Positions 33,122 through 45,400 of a stretch of 64,000 nucleotides of DNA are shown here, in pieces (within the stretch, counting starts at the first letter, position 1; the number at the start of each line of letters is the position of its first letter). Under the pieces are notes generated by a model, which had not been told where the DNA came from, ran no database searches, and saw only the letters and a program-made list of their open reading frames with translations. A program made the position numbers and the translations under genes. This DNA is from Papaver somniferum (Eukaryota; Streptophyta; Magnoliopsida; Ranunculales; Papaveraceae), in the NCBI RefSeq assembly GCF_003573695.1, contig NC_039358.1:235365560-235429559 (forward strand). Direction: 5' to 3'.

Positions 33122-34875
33122 AAACAAGTATTGAATGAGGCAACTAACATGTTACTCCTTATCGTTTAAATCATCAGATTTAATGGAAGGAAAGAAGGCG
33201 GCAGCTGTGAAATCAAAAGATTTTGAAGAAGCAGTTAAGGATTGTAAAAATCTGGTGATTGGGTTTTTTGCAGGACGAAAGCTTTATGTTTCCATGGTGA
33301 AAGGGGTTGTAGTTAAACAATTGAAGCACAAGGCTAAGGTAACAATATCGACCCACGGTGATAATGCAAATGCTTTTTTTTTTTAACTTTGTGAATGAAG
33401 ATGATCGAAAAGTAGCTCTGGAACAAGGGGTTTTTACATCTTGAATCAACTTTTCATAGTAAGGCCATGGAGTCTGTTGATTGAGCAATCAATTGCAGAT
33501 ATGAAGACAATTCCTGTTTGGGTTTTGATTTATAATGTTCCACTTCATCTATGGAATAAACTAGGGTTGAGTGTGATTTCTATCTTTCTTGGAAATCCAT
33601 TAATGATGGATGAATGCACTAAAAAGAAAACTAGGCTCACCTATGCCAGAGTATGCGTGGAAATTGATTTTGATTGCGATTTTCCTAGTCTCATTCCATT
33701 ATGGATTGATGGGGTGCATTTCATGGATTTACCTATAGAATACCAATGGAAACCTACAAAATGTATGAAATGTTCATACTTTAGACATACACCTAACTCT
33801 TGCTCTACAAAAGTGAGGATGAAGAAGCCTCATTGGACATCCAAGAAAACCCAACAGCAACAGCTCAAGCCAATGCCAAAGGAAATAAGCAATGTTGTAT
33901 CTATTGTAGATGGGGGTGAGACAAATACAGTAAAGGAAATGAATGATGGTCATTCTACTGATTTGATGGGACCAAATGAAGAGTTGAATGGTTTTATCTC
34001 GAAGGAAAATGCGACAGAAAACAAAACGATTGAGATTCCTGTTTCTTGTAAAGTGCAACCCCATTTGGAGACGCAGCCAATTGGAAACTTGGAACAAGAG
34101 TCTCAAACCGTAGAGAAACAATGGACATATGCTAGGAGGCCTAAGAACCTAGGCAGAAAAGGTGTTAAACCAAAGGAAATGAAGCCTGCTTTCTAAATCC
34201 ATTTGAGATCTTAAGAAGGAGAAGCTGCTAGTTTGATGGTGGGAACTTCTGGGAACAACGAAGCAAACCTTGGAAGTAAAATAATGGATGGACTAGAAAA
34301 TAATGTGATAGTTGAGACTTGTGAAGAGTCAAATGAAGAATCTGAATTTGAAACAGACAAGGAAAATAAAATGTCTTTAAGCGATGAAGAAGGAACCGGG
34401 AAATTGATGACTCTCAAGGATATACCTCTTAGACAACCCATGAAAAAGAAACAACATGTGGAGAATCTATTGAATGTAAGTGCATTTCTTGGAGTCCAGG
34501 GGAGTAATAAAGAAGAAACTAAATCCATCTTTGATGGAATTGTTGAGAAACACAAGAGTTACAAACCAACGCCTCATAGAGAACTTGCGAAGCTAGGTTG
34601 GAAAGGAGAGCAACCAAATGAGAATCTAGGCAGGGGGTAAGATAACTTCTGCAAAAAAGAAGAAATAACTGTAGGATTTGTTGGTCACTCTGTGTCACAG
34701 AGACTGTATAGCTTGTTGTAGCTTTGTATTGGATGTTGCATGAGGCATTTTGCCTAGAGGTTATTTGTTTTGGCTAGCCTTTGTTGGCCTTTGTGCACCT
34801 AGTGTGCCTCTTCTTCTGTAACTTCTTTTTTCCCTTTCAATAAATTTTTAACCTTTTTTCTTCAAATAAAAAAGA
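33122..34875 (+). mobile_element. LINE B, ORF1-only non-LTR retrotransposon
   Basis: ORF1 (DUF4283 plus zinc knuckle) is followed directly by a LINE-type 3' region (AGGCATTTTGCC, GGCCTTTGTGCACC, TTTCAATAAATTTTTAACC) and an A-rich end, with no endonuclease or RT between. A probable decayed target duplication is GTTAAGATA at 33113-33121 and GTTAAAATA at 34876-34884. It lies in the 3' flank of prolamin-like copy A. The ORF2 loss could predate insertion, if the deleted copy was mobilised in trans, or follow it. Confidence 0.6.
33186..34640 (+). pseudogene. LINE B ORF1 (DUF4283, zinc knuckle)
   Basis: N-terminal DUF4283 half (EGKKAAAVKSKDFEEAVKD) runs into a T-tract frameshift near 33384 and stops, then resumes with the usual WSLLIEQSIADMKTIPVWV and YNVPLHLWNKLGLSVI. 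ARVCVEIDFDCDFP follows, with a knuckle KCMKCSYFRHTPNSC (C-x2-C-x4-H-x4-C, intact). The Glu/Lys-rich tail is broken at 34194-34232 and reopens at 34233. Stop at 34638. Nucleic-acid binding is the expected role. Confidence 0.75.
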
Positions 34876-34929
34876 GTTAAAATATCATTGTTTTACTTTG
34901 GAAAATGTATTGGTTGTTCAATTCAGTTG

Positions 34930-35040
34930 ATCTGTAAGACTTACACATGTGATCCAAGCATGCATCTTCTGTCCATCCATGAAGGTGAGCCAGAGCAGGA
35001 GCATTAAGATCTTCAATGATGTGGATTGTCTTACCCCCAA
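34930..35040 (-). pseudogene. Prolamin-like gene copy A, C-terminal fragment
   Basis: On the - strand the sequence reads roughly ILEDLNAPALAHLHGWTED then CLDHMCKSY, matching ILENPTTPAFAHLHPWGQN...NRCVSL of the intact copy at 51.2-51.6 kb. The N-terminal part, with signal peptide and CC motif, is missing. LINE C begins 75 bases further on. A relic of the decayed cluster. Confidence 0.65.
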
Positions 35041-35376
35041 CAATCCTTATTAGCCCCGATGATAGGTTTTTCCTTGGAAAATTTACGGAAGACTAAAATA
35101 ATGATAGATTGATTTTTTTTTATCGAATGAGAGATATATTAAGATAAGAAGAATATACAAAATGGCTACAAGATGTAGCAAAGAAAAAGAACCGAAAATC
35201 TAAAAATTACATCAACCAAAAGCCACCTTCCAAATGTGAGTTGAAACTACAAAATGATGCCCAAAAGCAACTTCCCAAGATATTACTAAAGATTTAGCAT
35301 CCAAAGAAAGATCATTGTATGTTTTGAAAGTATGTTTTCTTTCAAAAATGCGAGCATTTCTTTCTCTCCATAAAAC

Positions 35377-38300
35377 TCAAACCACGGCTGCTGGGATTAA
35401 GTTCAAAACCAAACTGTTTCCTACATGAAAGGCATTGTTCCAGCATTTCGCAAGATCATAAACAGACTCCGGAAAAGTCCATGCCCAGTTAGAAGGAGTA
35501 ATAGAAGACCAAACTTTGAAAGCCACTTTACAATGGATAAGGAGATGAGATACGAATTCTGCTTCATTACCACACATAATGCAACAATTATCTAGATTTA
35601 AGCCCTTACGATTAAGAAGATCAAGAGTGTTAAGCTTACCATGAACCGCACACCATAAGAGGAAAGTAATATTAGGAGGAACTATCTTGTTCCATATGAA
35701 ATATTTTGGAAAATCAGCTACTCCATCGGCTTCGATGAGTTTGGCATATGAACTTTTTACAGAAAACACACCATTATTTCCCAGAGAAATCTAATAGTGT
35801 CAAACTGATTATTAAGTTGAGGAGAGGAGACACCAATACGTACCAGGAGGTTAGCAAACTGGTTTGCTTCTGAGTTTCTCAATCTTCTTTTAAAATCAAA
35901 GATCCAATTGCCATCAGGAGAAATATGAGAGGCAATACTCAAGAATTTATCCTTTACCAAACTGAAAATATTTGGAAAAGCTAAATATAAAGCTTCGTCT
36001 CCAGACCAGTTCTCAAACCAAAAAGAAACTTTGTTACCAGAGTGAATAATGAAGGAGGAGTATTTATTGATCAACTGTCTTGTGTCTGCAATAATCTTCC
36101 AACAAGAAATACCACTAGTTGATGTCGAGATTTTACTTGGAATCCAGAAGGATGAAACTGCACCAAACTTCTCCTCAATAATCTTGTACCAGAGATGATT
36201 TTTTTCAGACCCAAATCTCCAACACCATTTGGCAAGTAAGGCAATGTTCATCTTCTTTAGGTTTAACACACCAAGTCCACCTCTCTCTTTAGAGGCATTG
36301 ACCATATCCCAATTAACTAAATGAGAGACTTTTGAACCAGAATTATGTTCCCAAAGAAAATCTCTCATCTTCTTTTCAAACTTATGAATAATAAAATATG
36401 GAGCTCTAAACAATGAGAAGTAGTACATTGGTAGTGAAGAAAGCAAACATTTTAAAATTGTAAGCTTACCTCCCTTTGAATAAAAGCATCTATTCCATTG
36501 AGAGAGTCTAACATCAAACTTAATCAACATGGGATCCCATATGGCTTTAGAGTTTTCTTTATCCCCTAGAGGCATGCCCAGATAAATGAAACGTAACTTG
36601 TCAGTACTACATCCAAGCTCAACAGCCCATGATTGCAGATTAGGGCAGTCACCAATAGGAATGAGTCTAGTTTTGGTAGTATTAATCTTTAGACCTGCAA
36701 TGAGTTCAAAAAACTTCAAGGAAGAAAATAAATTGTGAAGTTCTTCTCTAGAATTGTCAAGGAAAAAAATAGTGTCATATGCATAATGTAGATGATTAAT
36801 CACTATACCATTTTGCACATTAGAAAAACCACTACATAGACCCAAGTTTGCATCTCTATTGAAGTACCTAGAAAATCCTTCCATAGCAATATTGAAAAGA
36901 AGTGGAGAAAGTGGATCTCCCTGCCTAACTCCTCTTGAGCTTTTGAAGTAACCAAAAGAAGAGCCATTAATAAGGACTGAGAAGGAAGCGGTGGAGTAAC
37001 AAAACCTTACCCATCTGCACCAATTTGATGATGTAAAACCCATTTTCTATAACATCTTTTCAAGAAAATCCCAACTCACTCTATCAAAAGCTTTTTCTAA
37101 GTCAATCTTACAAATCAAACCAGGATTACCAGACGTTAGTCTAGAGTCCACCATTTCATTGGCAATGAGTGTACCATCAATGATTTGTCTTCCTTCTATG
37201 TAAGCACATTGGACTGGAGAGATGAGCTTGTCCATAACCATCTTCAGCCTAGTGGCAAGAACCTTTGCAATAATTTTATAGACACTAGTCAGTAAACAAA
37301 TAGGTCTACAATCTTTAATAGTTTCAATGCAGTCTCTCTTTGGCACTAGGGAAATAAAAGTGGCATTATGTCTCTTATCAATATTCCCCGTATCACAAAA
37401 CTCATGCACCACTGCCATGAGATCATGTTTAATAAAATATCAGAATTTGAAGAAGAACATAATTGGGTAACCATCTGGTCCAGGTGCTTTGTCATGCCAT
37501 AAATCTTTGATTGCAGAAAATACTTCGTCTTCAGTAAAAGTTGCATCCAATATAGCAGCCTCTTCGGAATTGATACTGTCAAACTGGATACCGTCAAAAT
37601 TAGGTTTATGAGTAATTCTTCGGTGGAAAGAGTTTTATAAAACTCTACAATGTGATCCCGCAATAAAACTTTATCAGAAGTTAAATTTGCCTCAATATAA
37701 AAATGATTAATTCTATTATACCTCCTCCTTGCAGAAGCCAATCTCATGAAATGAGTTGTATTTCTATCTCCTTCCTTTATCAACTGAGCTTTGGATTTAA
37801 TTCTCCAGTTTGTCTCCTCCATGGTTAGAAAATTTCTCAAACTCTGCCTTCCGGTTTAGTTTGTCTTGTAATTGCTGATCAGAAAGTAAAGCATCCTCTG
37901 CCACATTATCAATAACTTGAATATTAGTAAGAATATTGTGCAACTTGGTTGTTGTGTGTCCAAAAGTTTCTTTATTCCACTTCTTGAGCAAATCTTTAAG
38001 TTCTTTTAGCTTTGACCAAAAAACATTACTTGGAGAACTTGCAAAACAAAAAGACTTCCACAAATTTTCCAACATCTCCACAAAACCATTCTCCAAGAAC
38101 CAGAAAATTTGAAATCTAAATGGGCTTGGACCCCAAGAAGGGTCAGTGAGATCAAGGATTAAAGGAATATGATCAGAGGTTGGTCTAGGCTTGGCTAACT
38201 GAGATGCAAAAGGAAATTTGAGTTCAAAAGTGGAGGAAAAGAGAAATCTATCAGGTCTACACATTATAGGACTGACTTGATGATTGGACCAAGTATACCT

Positions 38301-40075
38301 TTCACCTTTCAAAGGTAAATCAACCAAATCATGCTCAGCAATGAAGTGTGAGAAGTTTTCCATGCTTCTAGTGGTTTAAGAACACCCCTTCTTCTCATTA
38401 CAGTTGAGAACCGTATTAAAGTCACCACCAAGACACCAAGGAAGATCCCAAAAATTACAAACATTATCTAGCTCTTCCCATAAACTAGATCTTTCATGGG
38501 GTTTATTAGGACCATATACGTTGGTCAGAATCCACTTAAAACCATCCTCTATGTTTGTACACGCAATAGAAAGCGAGTAATCACTGTTGGAATATTTTCA
38601 ACATTACTAACCAAAGGGGGGTCCTGGGGGGCATCGCCCCCCAGGCTGTGGTCGAAGTTTGATCTCCCATAGCAGAAACCCAACCTATGTTTTGAAAAGG
38701 ATAAACAAGGTTCAATGTGGTACCAACAAGTTATGGATGTGGATTATGGAGCACTAATATAAAAACTTCCCATTTCTTATTAGTGCTGGTTTCTGCAAGA
38801 AAATAGGATGGATGTAAATCCTTAATGAGTCTATGATTAGTAAAAGGTGTATCGCAGAAACACCTTCGAGACTTACCTATATGAGTATGGAAATAAGGCC
38901 GTTTCCTAAGAGAAGAAGACCGTTCTCTAAAGAAGACTCATGAACAAGGATATAAGCACATGGCCATTAACGTGCTTGGCTACAGAACACATGATTTTAT
39001 GAAATCAATATGTGTGGAGACTCCGGTTTTATCATAAGGGGTACTTGGTTCAAGACTGGTTTCACCATAGAACCTCGATAAGGCTTTGAGTTTCTTACAC
39101 TAAGTGAAGGTTCAAATCCAAAAGATACCTATCATTTATGTGTTGATTTCAACGATGATGCTTAGTCTCAATTGTGCTTGAACTACGTTGGCTTGATCCC
39201 ACTCGGGTACGTAGGCAGTCACTTCGGTGATGCAGTCACTCTGATTTAAAAGTTTTAACTTTGTTTTATGGTTTTTGAAAATAGGGGGAGAATGTTGGAA
39301 TATTTTCAACATTACTAACCAAAGGGGAGAATGTTGGAATATTTGAACTGAAGGTTTTATTTGGCCGATAAAAGCCTGTTCGAAAATTTCGAATCCAAAA
39401 GACACCATTGATGTCTGTTGATGAAGGAACATGACGGTTCGTGAATAGAAACACCTATTCCCAACAGGTGCAAAACCCTTTATAAATAGCTTCTCCCAGT
39501 TTCGTTTAAGATATAAGAAAAATCAATCTGTTTTCTCTGTTTCAAAAAGCATCATCAGAAATCAGAAATCTCTTTGTGTGTTCTTGATTGAATCAAGGGG
39601 TACAAACCTTGAATTCAGTTTTCGTTGCAGGGCTTTCATTGTATCCTGAAGGCAATATTTCGCATACCTGTTGTAATCGCCAATTGTTATTGGGAGGGTA
39701 GAAATATTTGTCTAAAAGAAATTTATACAAGCCTTGAAAGCTTTGGAGTGCAACAATTTCTTCTCTGTGTCATTCATCCTTTGTGAAACCCAATTTTTTC
39801 CAACAATCACCCACTAAAGAATCAGCTACCTCGAACTGATCTTTATTCCACAGAATTATCATCCCACCTGAACTACCAACAGATTGTTGGTAAGTCCAAC
39901 CAAAATTACGATTTCCACAAATCTGGTAAACATCAAAATCATAGTAGTTCACCATTTTCGTCTCTTGAAGAATGACAATTGATGCCTTATATAATTGAAT
40001 GACTTTCTTCACCACTGCTCTTCTTTCAGGAGAACAAAGTCCTCTAACATTCCAAGAAAGAATTTGAAAATTCAT
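35377..40075 (-). pseudogene. LINE C ORF2 (endonuclease, RT, zf-RVT)
   Basis: Starts MNFQILSWNVRGLCSPERR at 40075 with endonuclease motifs LQETK, CGNRNFGW and, after the copia insertion, TNVYGPN, LGGDFN and SDHIPL. RT follows: FISLVPKRD...IKDCRPICL, CKIDLEKAFDRVSW, GVRQGDPLSPLLFNIAMEGF, then LHYAYDTIFF, where the FADD/YADD box has become YAYD, so the catalytic Asp is lost. The zf-RVT domain is FSVKSSYAKL...CCIMCGNEAEFVSHLLIHC. Breaks: TAA near 38382, frameshifts near 37820 and 37430, stop at 37044-37046, frameshift near 35760. The 428-residue RT frame (37043-35757) is well kept. Confidence 0.85.
38585..39805 (+). mobile_element. Copia element 2, internally deleted, TSD ATCAC, inside LINE C
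   Basis: ATCAC at 38580-38584 and 39806-39810. The 5' end TGTTGGAATATTTTCAACAT equals the 3' LTR start at 39293 for about 35-40 bp, then a short GC-rich hairpin-like stub (GGGGGGCATCGCCCCCC). From about 38660 it joins the noncoding stretch that precedes the 3' LTR (same as 31600-32229). The 3' LTR is 39293-39805, ending CCAACA. A second GGGGAGAATGTTGGAATAT 39 bp inside the LTR repeats the tract/LTR junction. No pol remains. LINE ORF2 reads across the site if one ATCAC copy is removed, which confirms the boundaries. Confidence 0.9.
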
Positions 40076-40416
40076 ATCAAATTCTTACTTCCCAAACCTC
40101 TTCGTCTAGACTTTTGAGCTAAGTTGCCAAAATCTGACATATTAATTTCTAACCTCTTGTGTTCGGATTTAAGCTTTTTGGGATCACGACATTTAGTTTA
40201 GAACAACCATCATCAACTAATTCATTTGGAAGTTCTGGTTCAAAACCTGGTGGGTAAGTTGTTGTCGAGCTTGAGCTAGAACTAGAGCAGATATTAAATA
40301 CTCCCGTATTTTCTTCTTCCTCAATGCAAATAATAAAAGTGTCTGGGAAACCCAAAAAAGGAACTGTAAGAGGAGTGTGTGTGACCCAATACGCAAATAA
40401 TAAATGATAGATTGAT

Positions 40417-40629
40417 AATAAGAGGATGGATCACACAGTCTGCCCCCGAATGTAAGAGGAGTGTGTGTGACCTAATATCCAAAAGACCATCCCCTGCCAA
40501 CTAGCATGACTATCCGAATGACTAATCCCAGTTTTTGGTCCCACATTTTCGAAAAAGATAATTCTGACACCAAGAAACAACTATATAAAGACACAGGAGT
40601 ACTTTAGAGTTTCAAGGAATAACCTTTTA
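40417..40629. other. Short spacer upstream of the F-box pseudogene
   Basis: ACTATATAAAGACAC at about 40580 is a plausible TATA box, 50 bases before ATG 40630. TGTAAGAGGAGTGTGTGTGA at 40451 duplicates sequence inside the LINE C end. Confidence 0.4.
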
Positions 40630-41719
40630 ATGAAGAACCAAAATCCTCCTTGTGTAATTCCCGCCGATATCATAACCTATGATATACTCACGAGAGTTCC
40701 GCCGGAGAGTTCGGTCCGATTCAAGTGCTTGTGCAAAGCATGGTCCAACTTATTGTTGGATAACGCGTTATTCATGAAGTTACATTTTCAAAGGTATGAT
40801 AACAAATCATATTCATCAGGTTTTATCTATGGACATAAAAATATATCTAGACTCGTGTTTATTAATCACAATGACAAAAAGAGGAGGATTACACCATGTA
40901 TACCTTTTAGTTTAGAAAATGTTTGGATTCGACAATCTTTAAATGATTTATTGCTTTTACATTGTTATTCTAAGGGTTCTTACAATTACTACGTTTATAA
41001 CCCGATCACTAGTTGTTCAGCGATCATACCCGTAGCCAAACCAACCAATGATGTGCAACCCAGTAAATGTCACTATTATTTGTGCTATGACCCCTTAATT
41101 GGAAAGCATAAGGTATTGTTTTGTGGATCTTACAAATACCCTTTGCGGAAAATCAAAAATTCGCACGGTTGGAGATAGATTAATTAATGGGAGGCAAAGG
41201 TGGAGACCAGACGATTTATGGAGAGATATAGTTGTTCCAGATGATTTTCGACGATGTGACGATAGTACAAGTACCTATATGTTTTTTGCAGCTGTTTGTC
41301 ACAAATATGTATATAAGATGGTTAAGCCACGTAATTCAGTATGGTACGTACTTTGTCTTGATGCAAGTAGAAAACTTTTCGACAAAATCAAGATCAAGCT
41401 CCCCAACGAGACTGCAACCTAGAAGCCCTACTGTGATCTTAATGAGATCATTGAGATGGATGGGTTATTGTGTTTATCGCATTATAATATTGATACAGAT
41501 GAGTTAAAAGCATGGACTTTGGAGAAGAAAGATTATGTTTGTGATGAGGATGAGCATAAATGGGTGGAGATCAGGTTGAACATCAATATGAAGGGGAGCT
41601 TTGGAAATAATACTTTGTTTATTAAGCTTTTGGCGGTTCTCACAGTTCCGGAAAAGAAGCTCATAGTTACGCATTACTCTGATAAAGGTGCTTTTTCGTA
41701 TTACTCGACATTGAGTTAA
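40630..41719 (+). pseudogene. F-box protein with F-box-associated domain, broken
   Basis: F-box proteins are substrate adaptors of SCF ubiquitin ligases. The N-terminus shows an F-box (PADIITYDILTRVPPESSVR, then FKCLCKAWSNLL, residues about 10-50) followed by FBA-type sequence (SLNDLLLLHCYSK..YYVYNPITS, HYYLCYDPLIGKHKVLF). A frameshift near 41130-41150 ends the first frame at 41178. The rest continues in another frame (VCHKYVYKMVKPRNSVWYVL) with a TAG at 41420-41422 and then IIEMDGLLCLSHYN..ELKAWTLE..DEHKWVEI to a stop at 41717. Single-exon layout is normal for the family. Two lesions make a pseudogene, although the first 182 residues remain open. Confidence 0.8.
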
Positions 41720-42041
41720 CACAGTTGGAGATCATCCATGGCCCAACAGATAATCATGTTCCATTACATTGGCATGTCAATAACTTTGCAAATTGTTATA
41801 ATCTATTATTTACAAAGTTTCCTTCCTAATTTTTAACTTATTACTGGCCGCACCATGTTTTAACAACATTCCAGAGAAGTTCTATTACTTTCAGACTTGA
41901 GTGTTTGAACGTTTGCAGTATCAATTTAAAAACGTGGATCATTTTCCAATCGCTAAACTTGATTCTGCTTTTTGTCAAACGCTATGCTTCTCCAAGAGCT
42001 CAGGGCAGCAATAGCGTGCACAAAATCGGTGTAAAATCTGG
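41720..42041. other. Intergenic
   Basis: No gene seen. The last 100 bases (ACAAAATCGGTGTAAAATCTGGACACA) resemble the prolamin-like spacer near 46810 and continue after copia element 3 at 46036, so the element sits in that spacer. Confidence 0.4.
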
Positions 42042-42046
42042 ACACA

Positions 42047-42247
42047 TATTAACGGATTTGCATGTATATTATTACATATACGGTAATTAAATTATAATCT
42101 TGTATGTTAGGTATTCCTATTACTTTAGCAAAATCTTTTCACCATATTTGTAAAGGCGTATTAGGCCTATTTAGACATAGGGATATCCTCCCTTGTACTC
42201 AAGTTTTTGATAATACAAAACTTCATCTTCTTTATCTTGTCGTTTCA
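42047..42247 (+). repeat. 5' LTR of copia element 3
   Basis: 201 bp, TATTAACGG...CGTTTCA. Almost identical to the 3' LTR except for a 13-bp length difference and substitutions near 42112-42128 (TATTCCTATTACTTTAGC versus AACATA) and few point changes. Both begin TA in place of the usual TG. Confidence 0.9.
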
Positions 42248-42263
42248 TGGCAACTGAGCCAGG
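42248..42263 (+). other. Primer-binding site of copia element 3
   Basis: TGGCAACTGAGCCAGG lies immediately after the LTR. It differs from the usual tRNA-iMet complement at three or four positions. Confidence 0.65.
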
Positions 42264-42438
42264 AAAGACTGATCCTTTCAAATTTAAAATCAGAAATTTT
42301 GTCGAAGATTAACACCATACTGTTGTAGCTAATTTAGCGATCACAACCACTAATTTCGGTGGAAGATCTCTATCATTATAAGATCGAGTGGATCTTGATA
42401 ATATTCTGACTGCTATCCAATGGGAAACTATTGTGTAG

Positions 42439-45400
42439 ATGCTTAAAATTTCGAATAATGAGTCGAAGGATAAACTTTCTAGTAAATGGATACTTGATAC
42501 AGGGGCTTCACGACATATGACTGGATGTAAAGAATTTTTATTTAAGACTCATGAAATATGTTTTTCTTCCGTAAAGCTTCCAAACAGCGCATACTCTCAT
42601 GCTCCACGCGAAGGCACTGTGGTGTTTGGAAACAATATAAATTTATTTCGTGTTCTATTCGTTCCTGATCTCCAATGCAATTTGATTTCTTTAGCATGCT
42701 TAATTAAAGATTTGAGATGTATTGTCACTTTGACTGATAAATTATGTGTGATATAGGACCGCACTACGAGGACTGTGATTGGTGTAGGTGAGGAACGAGA
42801 ACGAGTCTATATCTTCCACAGTGGAGCGCAGATTATGGAAAATCGAGTTACTACTGGTGAAGATTATTGTTTTTGGCATAGACGTTTGGGTCATGCGTCT
42901 AACAAGGTTGTTTCTTTACTTCCGGGTACGAATATAGTTGATTGTAAGAAATTTCTTAATGAACCGTGTGATATTTGCTTTAAAGCTAAACAAACCCGGA
43001 TTACTTTTCATGTTAGTGAGAATAGAGCTGATGACTTTTTCGATTTAGTTCATTGTGATGTGTGGGGTCCTTATCGTACTGCATCTTCTTGTGGTGCACA
43101 TTATTTTCTTACCATTGTCAATGATTATTCTCGTTGTGTTTGGGTTTATTTGATGCCACATAAAACTGAGGTGGTGCAAAATGTTCAAAATTTTTGGGTT
43201 GTGGCTAAGACACAATTTGATAGACGGGTTAAGAAGGTACGCAGTGATAATGGTACGAAATTTCTTCCATTAATTCCTTTCTTTGCTAAGCAGGGTATAG
43301 AATTTGAAACTTCATGTGTGGATACGCCACAACAAAATGGGCGAGTTGAACGCAAACACCGGCATATACTGAATGTGGCGCGTGTTTTAAGATTTCAAGC
43401 CAACTTACCTCTTTGGTTTTGGGGTGAATGTATCCTAAGTGTTGCTTATATTATTAATCGCATGCCTACCTCCTTGCTCAATGGGAGAACTCCATATGAA
43501 TTATTACATAAGAAGCCTCCTATTTATAATCTTATTCGGGTATTTGGATGTTTGTGCTATGCAAGTATTGTGCCTCGTGATCGTAATAAGTTTAACCCAA
43601 GAAGTCGGAGATGTATCTTTGTTGGTTAACCTTATGGAAAAAAGGGTTGGCGGTTGTTTGATTTGGAAACAAGACAATTTTTTGTATCTCGTGATGTAGT
43701 TTTCTTTGAAAACAAATTTCCTTACACGGTTGTTTTTTCGGATACTAATAATGAAGTTCGGGTGGATGACTGGTCAGTAATTTGTGAAGAACAATCTGTT
43801 TCTTTGGTGTCTGGCAGTCCTCAAATACCAGCCATAGTGAATCAAGGTAGTAGTAAAAATGTATCAGCAGAACCGAACACAACAACAACACTAAACCGAA
43901 CAGACACGTCTGATGTGTCAGCAACTTCATAGAACGTGTCAACTGGAGGATTATGTGATAGTGCTAGGATTCAGACTTCAGGAAGTTCTATGTCTACAGA
44001 AGGTGATACACAGAACGTGTCAGGTGAAGGTTCAAAATTATCTGACAGCGAATCGGTTCCTAACAACATGTTGTCTGAAGGTTCTCTTCCTACTGTTGAC
44101 AGACATGAGTCTCTCGGTGATAAGACAGTTCGACGAAGTGATCGGTCTCGGGTTCCTAATACTCGGTTAAGAGATTATGTATGTATTATTGTCAAAGAAA
44201 TAGACCCCGCCTTCTCCACTCCTCACTGATCGACGTCCTCAGGTACGCCTTATCCCATAACTAATTATGTGTCTTGAGAAAATTTTTCTGCTAATCATAC
44301 TCGGTTTTTTGCGGCCATTACCACTCTTAAAGAACCTACTAGCTATGCTGAAGCCGTGAGTCTTCCATGTTGGCGTGTATCTATGTCTAAAGAAATTGAT
44401 GCTCTTGATAAGAAGGGCACGTTATCCATTACTGATTTACCACTAGGGAAAAAGGCTATTGGTTGTAAATGGGTTTACAAAATTAAATATAATTCTGATG
44501 GCAATGTCGAAAGGTATAAATCTCGATTGGTTGTTCTTGGTAATAGACAGGTTGAAGGGGTTGACTACCATGAAACCTTTGTTCCCGTAGCCAAAATGGT
44601 TTCGGTTAGAACTTTTTTGGCAGTCGCAGTGGCTCAAGATTGGGAGTTACATCAAATGGATGTTCACAATGCCTTTCTACATGGGGATCTTGATGAGGAA
44701 GTTTATATGCAACTTCCTCTAGGTTATTCGACTACTTTTTCGGGAAAAGTATGTCGTATTCATAAATCTTTGTATGGTCTTCGTCAAGCTCCACGTAATT
44801 GGTTTTCTAAGCTTGCAAGTGCTCTTAACTGATTACTCGCTATTTACTCTACGACGAGTGAGAATTCCATTAATGTACTTGTTTATGTTGATGATTTGAT
44901 TATTGCTGGGAATAATTCCGCTGCTATTGCTACTTTTAAGGCATACTTAAGTCGGTGCTTTCATATGAAAGATTTAGGTCCTCTCAAATATTTTCTTGGT
45001 ATTGAAATATCTCGAGGTAGTGATGGTTTATTTTTATCTCAACTAAAATATACCTTGGATATAATTTCTGAAACTGGACTTCTGGGAGCCAGACCAGCTT
45101 CTTCACCTATTGATCAACATCATCGTTTGGCTCTAGATGATGTACCTTTGTATTCAGATCCGTCTTAGTATCGTCGACTTATTGGACGTTTGATTTATTT
45201 GACCATTATGCGTCCTGAATTGTGTTATTGGTGCACATATTGGCTCAATTCATGCAATCTCCTCGAGTTGCACATTGGGAAGCTGCTCTTCGAGTTCTTC
45301 GTTATCTTAAGAGTCATCCGATCAAGGGATTGTTTTACGTAAGGACAATGCTCTTCAACTTATTGCTTATTGTGACTCTGATTGGGCCTCCTTCCCCCTT

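Larger units (their letters stand above)
35114..40402 (-). mobile_element. LINE C, - strand, with 14-bp target duplication
   Basis: AATGATAGATTGAT occurs at 35100-35113 and 40403-40416, exactly flanking the element. The A-tail is the T-run at 35112-35121 read on the - strand. Contents 5' to 3': end of ORF1 (YPPGFEPELP, 40149-40355), endonuclease, RT, zf-RVT and 3' region. Minus the copia insertion (38585-39805 plus 5 bp) it is about 4.06 kb, so it is 5'-truncated. The 5' junction is unusual: TGTAAGAGGAGTGTGTGTGA occurs inside the end (about 40368) and again in the flank (about 40451). Confidence 0.85.
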
